DNA of 64,000 bases from Alteromonas oceanisediminis (GTDB taxonomy: Bacteria > Pseudomonadota > Gammaproteobacteria > Enterobacterales > Alteromonadaceae), in NCBI RefSeq assembly GCF_018474025.1, contig NZ_JAHCTA010000001.1:310001-374000 (forward strand), in the 5' to 3' direction. A program made the translations under genes and the position numbers. Within the stretch, counting starts at the first letter, position 1, and the number at the start of each line of letters is the position of its first letter. The notes below the pieces were generated by a model. That model made no database searches and was not told the origin of the DNA. It saw nothing but the letters and a program-made list of their open reading frames with translations. Positions 1-9,686 of the stretch are shown here, piece after piece.

Positions 1-278
1 AATTTGTCGTCAAGCATACCGAGCAATACAATAAAAAAGGACGCTGTAAAGAACCAAGAGCCATTTTTAAACCATGCATCTGTCATGACGCTAGCAGAAA
101 AAACAGCACCGAATATCGCGACGCCTCCGGTCAAAGGAACTACACCTGTATGAGTTTTGCGACCACTCGGGTGGTCGACAAGTCCGAGCTGTCGAGCAAA
201 AGGAGTCATAAACACTAGCAGGAGTACTGCCGCAAAAAAAACGGTTAGTAATGGAATCACTTCCAAATAAGCAAACAT
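1..278 (-). CDS. WecA/MraY-family undecaprenyl-phosphate sugar-1-phosphate transferase (N-terminal part)
   Basis: This minus-strand reading frame starts at an ATG (276-278) and stays open to the window edge, giving about 92 residues. It opens with a hydrophobic segment (about residues 6-25). The cytoplasmic signature GLVDHPSGRKTH follows, then a glycine-rich stretch and a second membrane segment ending in GMLDDK. The VD-P--RK-H block and the following DD motif are typical of the polyprenyl-phosphate GlcNAc/MurNAc-1-phosphate transferase family (WecA, TagO, MraY). WecA-type enzymes load a sugar phosphate onto undecaprenyl phosphate at the inner membrane for O-antigen, enterobacterial common antigen or exopolysaccharide synthesis. 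The catalytic second half lies outside the window, so substrate and subfamily cannot be fixed. The sequence resembles WecA more than MraY. Confidence 0.8.
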   Translation of the reverse strand, partial: MFAYLEVIPLLTVFFAAVLLLVFMTPFARQLGLVDHPSGRKTHTGVVPLTGGVAIFGAVFSASVMTDAWFKNGSWFFTASFFIVLLGMLDDK

Positions 279-732
279 CTAATTATCTTGTCCCTATGCG
301 ACATAGCTTTTTATGCAATGAACCATGATGGTTATTGATTTCATTTACGCACGCTACACATGTTATGGCATGATTATGCATTTATCATGCCAAGCCCTAG
401 GCGCGACTGGTGGAATAGTATAGCAACAGAGCACTCTACTAATCTAGCGTTAATAGCGTTGACTTGATGCAATTAGAACGACGGTTTATTTTAACTCTGT
501 CACCATTTAATTAATCAAACTGCCCTCTTGCAGTCCTTATGAAGGCAAAATATTGACTGTCTCAGCAATGTCCAAAATGTTGAACGAAAGCGTCAATTAG
601 TCTAAAAATGATGCATTTTTCATGTGTTTTTAATGGTGATTGCGTAGTTATCAAGCGGCTTTTACCTTGCGTAACCTAGCGTGAGTCTTGCATAATGGCT
701 GGCGAACTTTAAAACAATCCTGCGATAGGCTT
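279..732. other. Intergenic region between divergent wecA-like and peptide transporter genes
   Basis: About 450 bases separate two divergently transcribed genes, so promoters for both must lie here. I see no open frame worth calling, no tRNA and no strong inverted repeat. TTGACT hexamers occur near 459 and 553, but neither has a convincing -10 partner at 16-18 nt. Confidence 0.4.
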
Positions 733-2238
733 ATGACTATAAAAACAACAAACGACACTAAGTTCTTCGGCCATCCGGCCGGATTGCAAACACTGTTCTT
801 CACCGAGATGTGGGAGCGCATGAGTTACTACGGTATGCGTGCGCTGCTGGTTCTGTTTATGACCGCTAGTTTACAGGAAGAGGGGCTTGCATTCACCGTA
901 GCAACAGCAACGGCTATTTACGGGCTTTATACCGGTGCCGTTTACTTTATGGGCTTGCCCGGTGGATGGATGGCCGATCGTCTGATTGGAGGTCAGCGCG
1001 CGGTGTGGTACGGCGGTATCATCATCATGTGTGGCCATATCGTGCTAGCCATTCCCAGCACGCAAACTTTCTTTATTGGTTTGATTCTAGTGGTTGTCGG
1101 TACTGGCCTATTGAAACCCAACATCGGTGCGATGGTCGGCATGCTGTACAGCGACAATGACGCCCGTCGGGACAGCGGTTACACCCTCTACTATATGGGC
1201 ATAAATATCGGCTCAGTGATTGGTTACATTGTGTGTGGCTATCTTGCCACGGAAATGGGTTATCACTGGGCATTTGGTGCAGCGGCAGTGGGTATGGGTA
1301 TTGGCTTGATTCAATACCGCCTGACTCAGCCACGCTTAGAGGGTGCAGCTGCTGAACCCACTGTGGCACTATCGCCGGGCGCGCACAAACTCAGCTGGAT
1401 GACCATCATCGCCTTTGTCGCTGGCACCGCAGTGCTCACGATGCTGGTAGCAAACGGTACTATCATTATAGACGCGGTTGCGGTAGCGAAATATGTCGCC
1501 ATCTTCTTTACCTTGGTATTTTTAGCGTACTACGCCGCGATCTTTTTTATGGGTAATCTAACGCCCAATGAAAAACGTCGCCTTGGTGCATTGTTTCTAG
1601 TATGCATTGCCTCAATCTGTTTTTGGGCTGGTTTTGAACAAGCCGGTTCATCCTTGAATTTGTTTGGCCGTGACTACACTGAACGTATGATTGGCAGCTT
1701 TGAGATACCACCAGCATGGTTCCAGTCAGCCAACTCATTTTTCATCATCATTCTGTCGCCGTTTTTTGCCGCTCTCTGGATAAATCTTGGCAAGCGCATG
1801 ATGGATCCATCCTACGGTTTTAAATGTGCTATCGGCCTGATTATCATGGCAACAGGCTTCATCGTCATGTTTTTCGCAGCTCAAATTGCAGCTAGTGGCT
1901 TAAAAGTTGCGCCGTATTGGCTGGTTATGACCTACTTCCTGCACACCGTGGGTGAGCTTTGTCTAAGCCCCGTCGCGCTAAGCGCGGTGAGTCGCTTATC
2001 ACCTAAGCGATTTGCCGGTCAAATGATGGGCGTGTTTGTATTGACTTATTCAATTGGTAACGTCGTCGCTGGCCTATTGGCAGGTAACTTCGCCCCTGAC
2101 CGTCTTGACGAGATGCCTGGCCTGTATATGCAAATCAGCTTATTCAGCATCGCCATCGGTATTGTTGTCTTGTTGATGACGCTGAAAACCCGTCACTGGG
2201 AAAAAGCGCCCATCGAAGCCAAGAGTGACAACGCCTAG
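733..2238 (+). CDS. POT/PTR2-family proton-dependent oligopeptide transporter
   Basis: This is a 501-residue inner-membrane symporter of the proton-dependent oligopeptide transporter family (DtpA-like), importing di- and tripeptides with protons. The family ExxER proton-coupling signature appears as EMWERMSYYG near the N-terminus. The second PTR2 motif is seen as YYMGINIGS. About twelve to fourteen hydrophobic segments follow, the usual architecture. The frame also has a TTG at 688, but the ATG at 733 puts the FFGHPAGL start where relatives begin, so I chose it. The stop overlaps the GTG of the next small gene by one base, suggesting a short operon with the DUF6170-like gene and galE. Confidence 0.88.
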   Translation: MTIKTTNDTKFFGHPAGLQTLFFTEMWERMSYYGMRALLVLFMTASLQEEGLAFTVATATAIYGLYTGAVYFMGLPGGWMADRLIGGQRAVWYGGIIIMCGHIVLAIPSTQTFFIGLILVVVGTGLLKPNIGAMVGMLYSDNDARRDSGYTLYYMGINIGSVIGYIVCGYLATEMGYHWAFGAAAVGMGIGLIQYRLTQPRLEGAAAEPTVALSPGAHKLSWMTIIAFVAGTAVLTMLVANGTIIIDAVAVAKYVAIFFTLVFLAYYAAIFFMGNLTPNEKRRLGALFLVCIASICFWAGFEQAGSSLNLFGRDYTERMIGSFEIPPAWFQSANSFFIIILSPFFAALWINLGKRMMDPSYGFKCAIGLIIMATGFIVMFFAAQIAASGLKVAPYWLVMTYFLHTVGELCLSPVALSAVSRLSPKRFAGQMMGVFVLTYSIGNVVAGLLAGNFAPDRLDEMPGLYMQISLFSIAIGIVVLLMTLKTRHWEKAPIEAKSDNA

Positions 2239-2537
2239 TGAAGCTCTATTTTTCAACACGACAGATCCCGCCTTTGCGGGATCTACCGCTTAAAGAACGC
2301 ATGGCGGCACTTGAGCAGGCAGCTTTTAAAATGACCGTGCCAGAGCGATCGTTGCTGAATGTGTTGAAGTTGCTCGTCATCGTGCCTGTTTTTATCTTTA
2401 TATTGCAGTCAACGGACGACTGGACAGCCCTCCTGTGGGCTGCGCTGGTATTTTTGACTTATCCCCTTTTTGTTAAACCGCTGCAGTACTCTCTCAGCGC
2501 GAAATACTTACCCGAAACGAAACAGGAACCATCATGA
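2238..2537 (+). CDS. Small two-helix membrane protein, DUF6170-like
   Basis: This is a 99-residue protein starting with GTG that overlaps the transporter stop by one base. Its own stop overlaps the galE ATG by four (ATGA), so it is translationally coupled on both sides. A soluble N-terminal part (about residues 1-42) contains the charged stretch [12 protein letters not shown]. Two closely spaced hydrophobic segments follow (about 44-60 and 64-80), then a short polar tail. It resembles the uncharacterised DUF6170 family of gammaproteobacterial membrane proteins. No function is known to me. Confidence 0.65.
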   Translation: MKLYFSTRQIPPLRDLPLKERMAALEQAAFKMTVPERSLLNVLKLLVIVPVFIFILQSTDDWTALLWAALVFLTYPLFVKPLQYSLSAKYLPETKQEPS

Positions 2538-3550
2538 AATCTATCTTAGTAACCGGAGGCGCAGGCTATATTGGGAGTCACACGGTACTGCAACTGTTGG
2601 AGCAAAACTATCACGTCGTGGTCTTGGATAATCTGAGTAACGCGTCGCCTGAATCACTGCGTCGAGTTGAACAGATCACCGGAAAATCGGTTACGCTGGT
2701 AGAGGGTGATATTCGTGATGAAAAACTGTTGAGGGCGCTGTTCAGTGACAACGACATCGATGCCGTGATCCATTTTGCGGGGCTGAAAGCCGTTGGCGAA
2801 TCGGTTGAAAAACCATTAATGTATTATGAGAATAACGTGTATGGCACGTTACAGTTGTGTAAGGTAATGGCTGAGCATAGCGTTAAGAACATCGTCTTCA
2901 GCTCCTCTGCAACAGTATATGGCGACCCTGTGTCGCTCCCTTTACATGAAAATATGCCAACGGGCACACCCACAAACCCTTATGGCCAGTCGAAATTAAT
3001 GGTTGAATTGATGTTGCGTGACCTACACACCGCCGATCCAGACTGGAACATTGTATTGCTACGCTACTTCAATCCAGCGGGAGCTCATCCCTCCGGTCTA
3101 ATCGGTGAAGATCCGAATGGTATACCTAACAATCTTATGCCATTTATTAGTCAGGTAGCAACGGGCAAGCGCCCTCATCTGAGTGTATTTGGAAATGACT
3201 ACGACACGCACGATGGCACCGGAGTGCGCGATTACATTCATGTTGACGATTTAGCCAATGGACACCTTAAGGCACTCGATAAACTGCAGCGCAACGCCGG
3301 TTTATGTACTTTCAATCTCGGCACAGGGCAAGGTTACAGTGTGCTGGACATGGTAAAAGCGTTTGAAGCACAAAGCGGGCAAAAAATTGCTTATGAGTTT
3401 GTTCCCCGCCGCAGCGGTGATGTGGCCGCATGTTACGCAGATCCGGCGCTTGCGGAAAAAGAGTTAGGCTGGAAAGCACAAAAAGGCTTAGCCGAAATGT
3501 GTGCTGACGGTTGGCGCTGGCAATCGACTAATCCGAACGGTTATCGGTAA
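2534..3550 (+). CDS. galE: UDP-glucose 4-epimerase
   Basis: GalE interconverts UDP-glucose and UDP-galactose (and often the N-acetyl forms), feeding surface polysaccharide synthesis and galactose use. The 338-residue length matches the bacterial family. The N-terminal Rossmann fold has GGAGYIGS binding NAD. The short-chain dehydrogenase catalytic serine is in SSSATVYG, and the Tyr-Lys pair lies in YGQSK. It overlaps the preceding small gene by four bases and is followed within seven bases by a strong intrinsic terminator, so it ends the operon. The upstream WecA-type gene is divergent but may share an envelope-sugar role. Confidence 0.95.
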   Translation: MKSILVTGGAGYIGSHTVLQLLEQNYHVVVLDNLSNASPESLRRVEQITGKSVTLVEGDIRDEKLLRALFSDNDIDAVIHFAGLKAVGESVEKPLMYYENNVYGTLQLCKVMAEHSVKNIVFSSSATVYGDPVSLPLHENMPTGTPTNPYGQSKLMVELMLRDLHTADPDWNIVLLRYFNPAGAHPSGLIGEDPNGIPNNLMPFISQVATGKRPHLSVFGNDYDTHDGTGVRDYIHVDDLANGHLKALDKLQRNAGLCTFNLGTGQGYSVLDMVKAFEAQSGQKIAYEFVPRRSGDVAACYADPALAEKELGWKAQKGLAEMCADGWRWQSTNPNGYR

Positions 3551-3556
3551 AACTTA

Positions 3557-3583
3557 AAACGCCTCTACTTTGAGGCGTTTTTT
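3557..3583 (+). terminator. Intrinsic terminator of the galE operon
   Basis: A perfect 9-bp stem (AAACGCCTC pairing with GAGGCGTTT) with a 6-nt loop runs into a T tract, seven bases after the galE stop. The 240 bases from here to the end of mlaA hold no convincing gene. Confidence 0.9.
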
Positions 3584-3826
3584 ATGGATGAAGCTTAGGG
3601 CATGTTGATCTTTCATCTTTTCAACTGGTGACCGGCACAGACTGGAGTCTGATTCTCTCACCTACGAGGAATGAGGAGTGCGATTTGTTTGATCCAAATT
3701 AGCGAAAAAAAATGAAGTTGATGCTGGAGCATTGACAAAAGCCCGAAGCTGTCCAGTGGCGGGCTCAAGATCATGGCATTTAAGTGAAGAAAGCTGCTGG
3801 ACGCAGTTCCGAATTCCGAATTCAGG

Positions 3827-4597
3827 CTACAAATCTTCCAACATATCTTCAAACGCTTCAAAATCTTCTAACTGCTGATCATCAATTTCTTTCTCACCGC
3901 TTTTGCCATCGGTGACCTGAAACTCTTTGTTCTGAAAGTAAGCGTTTTTAACAAAGGCATAGGGATCTGGTGAGTTCTCCAGTTGCTGCTCTTGCTCCAT
4001 CAAGCGCGCTCGAGCTTCAATTGTTTCAACAAACAGGCGAGCGAGGGTGAACTGGAAATCGACAATACTGGGAAAGTAAGCGATATCAACGACTTGACCT
4101 GACACACCGCGTGCATCGTAGGGCCCAGCCGCGGGCACCATCAGGTACGGGCCATTGCCTACGCCCCAGACACCCAATACTTCATCGAAGTCTTCTTCTT
4201 GGCGTGGCACCCCCATCTTTTCAGCCACATCAATGGTGCCGACAAGGCCAATGGTTGAATTGATCACGAAACGCGCAAAACTGTCCGCTGATTCACTCGC
4301 CTTTCCCTGCAGTAGGTTGTTGATGACATTCAGAGGCTCTTCTAAGTTCTGCGCAGCATTTAATAACGCTGTTCTGGCGAACTGAGGCATCACTGTGACA
4401 TAACCTACGGTGACGGGTCTGACGATGTACTCGTCCAATACATCGTAATTAAAATCCCATACCACTCGGTTAACGGGTTCGAACGGGTCTCTGGGGTCGC
4501 CCTCATCAGCAGTTGCCTGCTGGTTGGCATTATTTGCTGCACAGGCTGTCAGTAAAAAAACAGCAATAAGCGTTGCAATACGCTGAGGATATTTCAT
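3827..4597 (-). CDS. mlaA: MlaA (VacJ) outer-membrane lipoprotein
   Basis: MlaA is the outer-membrane component of the Mla pathway. It removes mislocalised phospholipids from the outer leaflet and hands them to periplasmic MlaC. The 256-residue protein begins with a lipoprotein signal ending in lipobox LTAC (Cys about residue 19). The family core follows, with DPFEPVNRVVWDFN near residues 37-50 and the glycine-rich VGNGPYLMVPAAGP block. The acidic C-terminus (DFEAFEDMLEDL) is rich in Glu/Asp. Its ATG overlaps the last base of the ccmI stop, so it is translated as the final cistron of the cytochrome c maturation operon. mlaA is separate from mlaFEDCB, as is common. Confidence 0.92.
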   Translation of the reverse strand: MKYPQRIATLIAVFLLTACAANNANQQATADEGDPRDPFEPVNRVVWDFNYDVLDEYIVRPVTVGYVTVMPQFARTALLNAAQNLEEPLNVINNLLQGKASESADSFARFVINSTIGLVGTIDVAEKMGVPRQEEDFDEVLGVWGVGNGPYLMVPAAGPYDARGVSGQVVDIAYFPSIVDFQFTLARLFVETIEARARLMEQEQQLENSPDPYAFVKNAYFQNKEFQVTDGKSGEKEIDDQQLEDFEAFEDMLEDL

Positions 4598-5877
4598 TAA
4601 AGTTCCTGATTAATCTCGATTTGAACGTCGATTAGTTCGCCTTCAGACACCGTCTGAACTGTCGTTCCCTGCCATTCTCCAACATCAACGTCGACATTGT
4701 CGTCCATCGAAATACGCGCAACTAACTCCACACGTTTGAGCTGCTGAAGCGAATAGTTGGGCATCATGGCATTATTTTGGGAAAGCGTCACGCTGGTTGG
4801 AAAATTTTTCAACGACAATTTTACCGCAGCCGCCGGCATTCTCATCTCACTGTCAGCATCGCGCGCAAACACAAATAAATACCCACTCGTAGGAATTTGA
4901 TCCCGAAACTGATTGGCAATGGTCACCGTTAGTTGGAAGCCGGTCATTCCTTCCCTAGCCGCTTCACTTGAAGCTGAATCGGATTGGCGCTGTTGAACTG
5001 TTTCGCCCCCGCTTCCACGCAACGCGTTTAGCTCAGCCACAATACTCTGATACATAGCGCTATCTTTTGACATTTTGCTTTCAATGTTTGCAAAATAACC
5101 TTCGGCTTCTGATAACTGCCCGAGCTGTGAGCTGATAACGGTCAGCATCAACATGATATTATCGTTATTCGGCTGTTGCTTTAGCTCAAACTGAAGCAGG
5201 CGCTTGGCACGCTGAAGGTTATCCTCCTCACCACTGAGCATCAATGCCTGAGCAAAGTTAAGGCGCATCGCGGTGTCTTCGGGCGCAAGGTTAAACGCGC
5301 GTTCAAAGGCCTGTAACGATTGCTCAGCAAAGCCGATACTCATGTAAAGTCGACCTAAGTTTAGCCATGCCTGCGTGTCGGTGGGTGTCTCACGAAGGCG
5401 CTGACGGATAGCCAGTGATAGCGATTGCAGCTCCTGCGGAGATATATCTGCTCCGTTCTCAACCACCGCCAGCAACTTCTGGCTCAACTCAGCAATCGAC
5501 TCCCTCGCAGACACCATCTGTTGCACTTCGCTGAGGTAGTTTGATTGCGAATACACTGCGCCGCCAATACCCATGGCGACAATAAAGCCGATTATCAAAG
5601 GCGCCGCCGCCGTGCCGGTCGCCCTATCATTTGTTGAACCTGACTCCTCAACTAACGCAAGCTTGAGTTCAGTGATCGCTGACTGTTTATCTGACTCAGA
5701 TATCAACCCTTGGTCAACTTCTTTATCCAACTCAGCGAGGCGTTGCTTGACAATCTGAGCATTGCGAACCTGGTCGACAGCATGTTGATCCCGAGCGCGA
5801 GCCCAAGGGATGTAAACCGTGGCAGCGACTGCCGTAATAAACCCAGCCACAATTAGATAGAATACAGCCCAACTCAT
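4597..5877 (-). CDS. ccmI: Cytochrome c maturation protein CcmI (CycH-like, TPR)
   Basis: CcmI captures the C-terminus of apocytochrome c in the periplasm and presents it to CcmF/CcmH for heme attachment. The 426-residue protein has a membrane segment at residues 1-24, a cytoplasmic loop rich in Glu/Lys and a second hydrophobic segment near 90-110. A TPR array follows, seen in WLNLGRLYMSIGFAEQSLQAF and AFNLAPEDTAMRLNFAQAL. The C-terminal domain resembles the CcmI chaperone domain. It starts immediately after the ccmH stop, with no intergenic base. Here CcmH and CcmI are separate proteins, unlike the fused CcmH of E. coli. Confidence 0.88.
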   Translation of the reverse strand: MSWAVFYLIVAGFITAVAATVYIPWARARDQHAVDQVRNAQIVKQRLAELDKEVDQGLISESDKQSAITELKLALVEESGSTNDRATGTAAAPLIIGFIVAMGIGGAVYSQSNYLSEVQQMVSARESIAELSQKLLAVVENGADISPQELQSLSLAIRQRLRETPTDTQAWLNLGRLYMSIGFAEQSLQAFERAFNLAPEDTAMRLNFAQALMLSGEEDNLQRAKRLLQFELKQQPNNDNIMLMLTVISSQLGQLSEAEGYFANIESKMSKDSAMYQSIVAELNALRGSGGETVQQRQSDSASSEAAREGMTGFQLTVTIANQFRDQIPTSGYLFVFARDADSEMRMPAAAVKLSLKNFPTSVTLSQNNAMMPNYSLQQLKRVELVARISMDDNVDVDVGEWQGTTVQTVSEGELIDVQIEINQEL

Positions 5878-6375
5878 TTAATCCTCGCGCGCCAGCAGTT
5901 TATCGGCTTCAGCCAATTTTTCATCGATATCAGTGGTAGACTGCGTATTACGTTTCCGTGTAATGGCCAATAGCGCAACCACGGCAAATACAACCGGTAG
6001 GAGCCAAAGCCACATCGTATATGCTGTGACCGGCGGTTGATAATGCACAAAATCCCCGTAACGCTGTTTCATAAAATTAATCACGTCTTGCTCAGAGCGC
6101 CCCTGCTGCAGCAATTGATAAACTTTTCTGCGCATATCGTGTGCAATCATCGCATCTGAATCGGCAATATTCTGGTTTTGGCACATTGGGCATCGCAATT
6201 CAGCCGTCAACGATAAAAACGTTTGCCGCTGAGCCTCGCTTGAAAACTGATAGCTATCTAACGACTCCTTCGTTGGTGAGTTTTCAGTCGGTTGTACCTG
6301 AGCAAGCGCCATACAACTGGTCATCAATAGCACGACGCTCATTTTTACGATGATTGAAAAATCGATTATTTTCAT
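5878..6375 (-). CDS. ccmH: Cytochrome c-type biogenesis protein CcmH (CcmL-type thioredox subunit)
   Basis: This periplasmic membrane-anchored thiol oxidoreductase reduces the apocytochrome CxxCH motif before heme ligation by CcmF. The 165-residue protein has an N-terminal signal, the redox motif LRCPMCQNQNI (Cys62 and Cys65) in a helical domain, and a C-terminal membrane segment (about residues 125-142). Its start overlaps the ccmG stop by four bases. It lacks the TPR extension, which is supplied by the next gene, ccmI. Confidence 0.92.
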   Translation of the reverse strand: MKIIDFSIIVKMSVVLLMTSCMALAQVQPTENSPTKESLDSYQFSSEAQRQTFLSLTAELRCPMCQNQNIADSDAMIAHDMRRKVYQLLQQGRSEQDVINFMKQRYGDFVHYQPPVTAYTMWLWLLPVVFAVVALLAITRKRNTQSTTDIDEKLAEADKLLARED

Positions 6376-6968
6376 GGCTGCACTGCCAATTTAGGCTCAT
6401 TAAGAAGCTGTTCATACAGCGGCTTTATTTTGTGCTTCCAGACCCGTTCGTTGATGTCGCCAACGTGGTGCATTCGGATATGCCCACGCTTATCTATCAC
6501 AAAATGCTCCGGCGCTCCCGTGACACCCAAATCAAGAGAGTAATCTCGCACCACATCGAAAATTTGGAATTGGTAGGGATCCCCTAAACGGCGTAGCATC
6601 TGACTCACTTCACCGCGCACTCTCTCTAGGGTTTTTGTGCCAAAGTCAGGGTCAAGGTCTTGGTCATAGTAAAGCCCTACAAATCGTACCCCCTGTTGCT
6701 CGCGCAGTTGTGTCAGGTAAGGCAGTTCAACGGCGCACGTCACGCACCATACACCCCAGACGTTAAGAATAGTGACCTCGCCCAGCAAACTTTGTTCGGT
6801 ATAATATGTCTCCCAATCCATTAGGTCTGGCAGAGAAAACGGCGGTAAAGGCTGCCCCTGTACCATTGAATCTCGCTCACGCGGATCGCCGAATAACCCC
6901 TGAAACAAGAAAACCACCAACAAAGTAAAAATGACGGCTGGAACCGCAAACCACAATGATTTATTCAT
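6372..6968 (-). CDS. ccmG: Thiol:disulfide interchange protein CcmG/DsbE
   Basis: CcmG is a membrane-tethered periplasmic thioredoxin that passes electrons from DsbD/CcdA to CcmH and apocytochrome c. Residues 8-25 form the anchor. The active site reads WGVWCVTC (Cys75, Cys78), with the GVxxxxE region of the family nearby. The cis-proline region is in GVTGAPEHFVID. The active-site pair is VT rather than the more common PT/VP, which is tolerated in the family. The gene overlaps ccmF and ccmH by four bases each. Confidence 0.92.
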   Translation of the reverse strand: MNKSLWFAVPAVIFTLLVVFLFQGLFGDPRERDSMVQGQPLPPFSLPDLMDWETYYTEQSLLGEVTILNVWGVWCVTCAVELPYLTQLREQQGVRFVGLYYDQDLDPDFGTKTLERVRGEVSQMLRRLGDPYQFQIFDVVRDYSLDLGVTGAPEHFVIDKRGHIRMHHVGDINERVWKHKIKPLYEQLLNEPKLAVQP

Positions 6969-8995
6969 GACAGTGCCTCCGTTGGCGTATTGCCGCGTTT
7001 ACTGAATTGGCGTTTAATGCCTGCAACCTTCGCGAGTCGGTAGCGCTTGTCTGCAATTGAAAAAGCGCCCCCCATCGCCATGATAAACGCCCCTGCCCAA
7101 ATCCATATCACGAAAGGCTTATAGTAAACTCGCACCGACCATGCTCCGTTATCAAGAGGCTCTCCTAACGCAATAAACAGATCTCGCGTTAAAGTTGCGT
7201 GTATTCCGGCTTCAGTCATGGAAGTCCGTTGAACAGGATAAAAGCGCTTTTCAGGCTCTAAATGCACGATTTTACGGCCGTCTTCAAACACATCAAACAC
7301 ACCGACATCGGCAGAATAGTTAGGCCCTTGCACTTTCTTTACACCAGTAAAAACAAATTCATAACCTGCCATCGCCACTGTGTCACCGGCCACCATACGC
7401 ACGTCGCGCTCTTGCTCATAGTTGCTGACCAAAGTGATCCCAATGAGTGTTACCGCAAAACCCACATGACCCAGCACCATGCCCCAATGGCTGCGGCTGA
7501 GTTTTTTCAAGGATAACACCACGGACGGCTCAGCGGTATTGACTGAGCCATGCGCCGTGCCGGAGCGCTGCGCATCAATGCGCTGCAATACTTCCTGCAC
7601 GGTCGCGACTAAAATCCATACGCTCAACACCATTCCCAGCATCGCCATCCAAGTCGGTTCATCGTAGCTAACGTTAATTAGCAATGCGGCGCTAACACTC
7701 ACGCCTGCGGCAACCAGCATATGATTGCGCAGCGCGCCAATCGGCTGGCGTTTCCAGCGCGACAACGGGCCGACGCTAAGCATGAACACAAAAGGCACAA
7801 TCAATAGTGTGAACATCTGATTGAAGAAAGGTGCGCCAACCGAAATTGTACCGAGGCCCAATTCTTTGTGTACTAAGGGTAAAAGAGTACCTAATAGCAC
7901 CACCAGAGTCGCAGCGCAGAGCAACACATTGTTGCCAATCAGCAAAACCTCGCGCGAAAAGGCATTGTAGTTCGCTCGACTACGTAGCGATTTGGCACGC
8001 AGAGCGTAAAGCAGCAAAGCGCCACCGCTTAACGCCACCAGAATTCCCAAGATAAACAGGCCTCTAGCAGGGTCACTGGCAAAGGAATGAACCGAAACAA
8101 TGATGCCTGAACGCACTAGGAAAGTGCCTAATAGGCTCAACGAGAAGGCGGCGATCGCTAACAATACGGTCCATGATTTAAACGCTTTGCGCTTTTCTGT
8201 TACCGCTAAGCTGTGCATCAACGCTGTACCAACAAGCCATGGCATAAACGAAGCATTCTCAACCGGATCCCAGAACCACCATCCGCCCCAACCGAGTTCG
8301 TAGTACGCCCACCAACTACCTAATGCAATGCCAAGCGTCAGAAATGCCCATGCGGAAATCACCCAAGGTCGCGACCACCGCGCCCATGTAGAATCCAACT
8401 GTCCTGAAATTAAAGCGGCAACCGCAAAAGCAAACGCCACCGAAAACCCAACGTAGCCCATGTAAAGCATGGGCGGATGAATAATCATGCCAAAATCTTG
8501 CAGCAATGGGTTTAGATCTCGACCGTCTACTGGGAAAAGCGGTAACAGGCTTTCAAATGGATTTGACGTGATCAGCATAAATAGATAAAAACCCACCGAC
8601 ACCATGCCAAGTATCGACAATACTCTGGACACCATCGCCTGCGGAATGCCTCGACTAAACGTGGCAACCGCAATAATCCAACCTGACAACATCAGCACCC
8701 ACAACAAGAAAGAGCCTTCATGCCCGCCCCACACCGCAGTCACTTTGTAATACAGAGGCAGCAAACTATTGGAATGATGCGCCACATAGGCAACACTGAA
8801 ATCGTCTACCACGAAAGCATAAGTGAGGCAGGCATATGAGATAGCGGTGAATACAAACAGTCCTATTGCCAGTGGTTTGGCAGTGGACATCAAGCGCGTG
8901 TTACCGGTTTGCGCGCCCCACAGTGGATAAATACACAACAAAATAGACAGCACAAGTGCCAACGTCAGTGCAATATTACCAAGTTCAGGGATCAT
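6965..8995 (-). CDS. ccmF: Heme lyase CcmF
   Basis: CcmF is the large inner-membrane heme lyase subunit that takes heme from holo-CcmE and attaches it to the reduced CxxCH of apocytochrome c. The 676-residue length and roughly fifteen hydrophobic segments fit the family. The WWD periplasmic signature is seen as WGGWWFWDPVENASFMPWL. Flanking histidine motifs include WGGHEGSFLLW and the region IIHPPMLYMGYVG. The C-terminal soluble periplasmic region carries the usual GxxxxL-R-D block (ATLTRDLFIALGE). It starts two bases after the ccmE stop and overlaps ccmG. Confidence 0.95.
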   Translation of the reverse strand: MIPELGNIALTLALVLSILLCIYPLWGAQTGNTRLMSTAKPLAIGLFVFTAISYACLTYAFVVDDFSVAYVAHHSNSLLPLYYKVTAVWGGHEGSFLLWVLMLSGWIIAVATFSRGIPQAMVSRVLSILGMVSVGFYLFMLITSNPFESLLPLFPVDGRDLNPLLQDFGMIIHPPMLYMGYVGFSVAFAFAVAALISGQLDSTWARWSRPWVISAWAFLTLGIALGSWWAYYELGWGGWWFWDPVENASFMPWLVGTALMHSLAVTEKRKAFKSWTVLLAIAAFSLSLLGTFLVRSGIIVSVHSFASDPARGLFILGILVALSGGALLLYALRAKSLRSRANYNAFSREVLLIGNNVLLCAATLVVLLGTLLPLVHKELGLGTISVGAPFFNQMFTLLIVPFVFMLSVGPLSRWKRQPIGALRNHMLVAAGVSVSAALLINVSYDEPTWMAMLGMVLSVWILVATVQEVLQRIDAQRSGTAHGSVNTAEPSVVLSLKKLSRSHWGMVLGHVGFAVTLIGITLVSNYEQERDVRMVAGDTVAMAGYEFVFTGVKKVQGPNYSADVGVFDVFEDGRKIVHLEPEKRFYPVQRTSMTEAGIHATLTRDLFIALGEPLDNGAWSVRVYYKPFVIWIWAGAFIMAMGGAFSIADKRYRLAKVAGIKRQFSKRGNTPTEALS

Positions 8996-8997
8996 GC

Positions 8998-9471
8998 TCA
9001 GTAACCTGCTTCAGTGGGTTTAACGTGTTTGATCCCTTTCATTTTTTCAGCCAATTCGGGCGGCATGTATTCCTCGTCGTGTTTCGCCAAAACTTCGTGC
9101 GCTTCTATGGTGCTCTGTTCAACCAGAACCCCTGTGGCGACGATACCCTGCCCTTCGCGGAACAAATCCGGCAATATACCGGCGTATTTCACCGTCACGG
9201 CTTTATTCACATCTACGTCGACCAAATCAAAACTGACCGCCAAACTTTGCCGGTCGCGGCTAACTGAGCCTTCAACCACCATACCGCCGATGCGCAAACG
9301 TTGCCCCACCGGCGGGATCGCCGCCCCGGGTTTTCCATCGATAATTTCTGATGGGGTGTAAAACAAATCAATGTTCTCATTTAACGCGTACAGCATCAGG
9401 CCGATCGCGCCGCTGACGAGAAGTACGATGCCCACCACAACAGCAAGCCGCTTTTGTCGACGAGGATTCAT
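8998..9471 (-). CDS. ccmE: Heme chaperone CcmE
   Basis: CcmE covalently binds heme in the periplasm and carries it from CcmC to CcmF. The 157-residue protein has an N-terminal membrane anchor (about residues 8-29) and an OB-fold domain. The heme-binding motif KHDEEYMP contains the covalent-attachment His131 and heme-contacting Tyr135, i.e. the HxxxY class rather than the CxxxY variant. The gene lies in the standard position between ccmD and ccmF. Confidence 0.95.
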   Translation of the reverse strand: MNPRRQKRLAVVVGIVLLVSGAIGLMLYALNENIDLFYTPSEIIDGKPGAAIPPVGQRLRIGGMVVEGSVSRDRQSLAVSFDLVDVDVNKAVTVKYAGILPDLFREGQGIVATGVLVEQSTIEAHEVLAKHDEEYMPPELAEKMKGIKHVKPTEAGY

Positions 9472-9686
9472 GCTTGACTCTCCTTTGCTGCTGCGCGACG
9501 CGCAGCAAGAATACGCTGCTTGCGCTCAATTTCTTGTTTTGCCTTTTGCAGTACGCGCCGCTGACCATAAAAACTATCGACAACCAGCAATAACATCACA
9601 ACAAAGGTTACCCCAAACGACAACCACACAAAAAAGCCGTAGCCGCCCATAGCGACAAACTCTGAAAAACTGTCAAATCTCATCAT
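9468..9686 (-). CDS. ccmD: Heme exporter protein CcmD
   Basis: CcmD is a 72-residue single-span protein that helps release holo-CcmE from the CcmABC complex. The sequence has the family N-terminus [16 protein letters not shown], one membrane helix (about residues 13-37) and a basic cytoplasmic tail ([18 protein letters not shown]). It overlaps ccmC and ccmE by four bases each. Identification rests on the conserved aromatic N-terminus, topology and position. Confidence 0.9.
   Translation of the reverse strand: MMRFDSFSEFVAMGGYGFFVWLSFGVTFVVMLLLVVDSFYGQRRVLQKAKQEIERKQRILAARRAAAKESQA

Noticed and set aside
459-560. TTGACT hexamers upstream of the peptide transporter
   Set aside because: No matching -10 at the right spacing, so not called as promoters.
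3658-3861. Minus-strand frame of 67 codons overlapping the mlaA 3' end
   Set aside because: Overlaps mlaA in another frame and lies in low-information spacer; no start signal.
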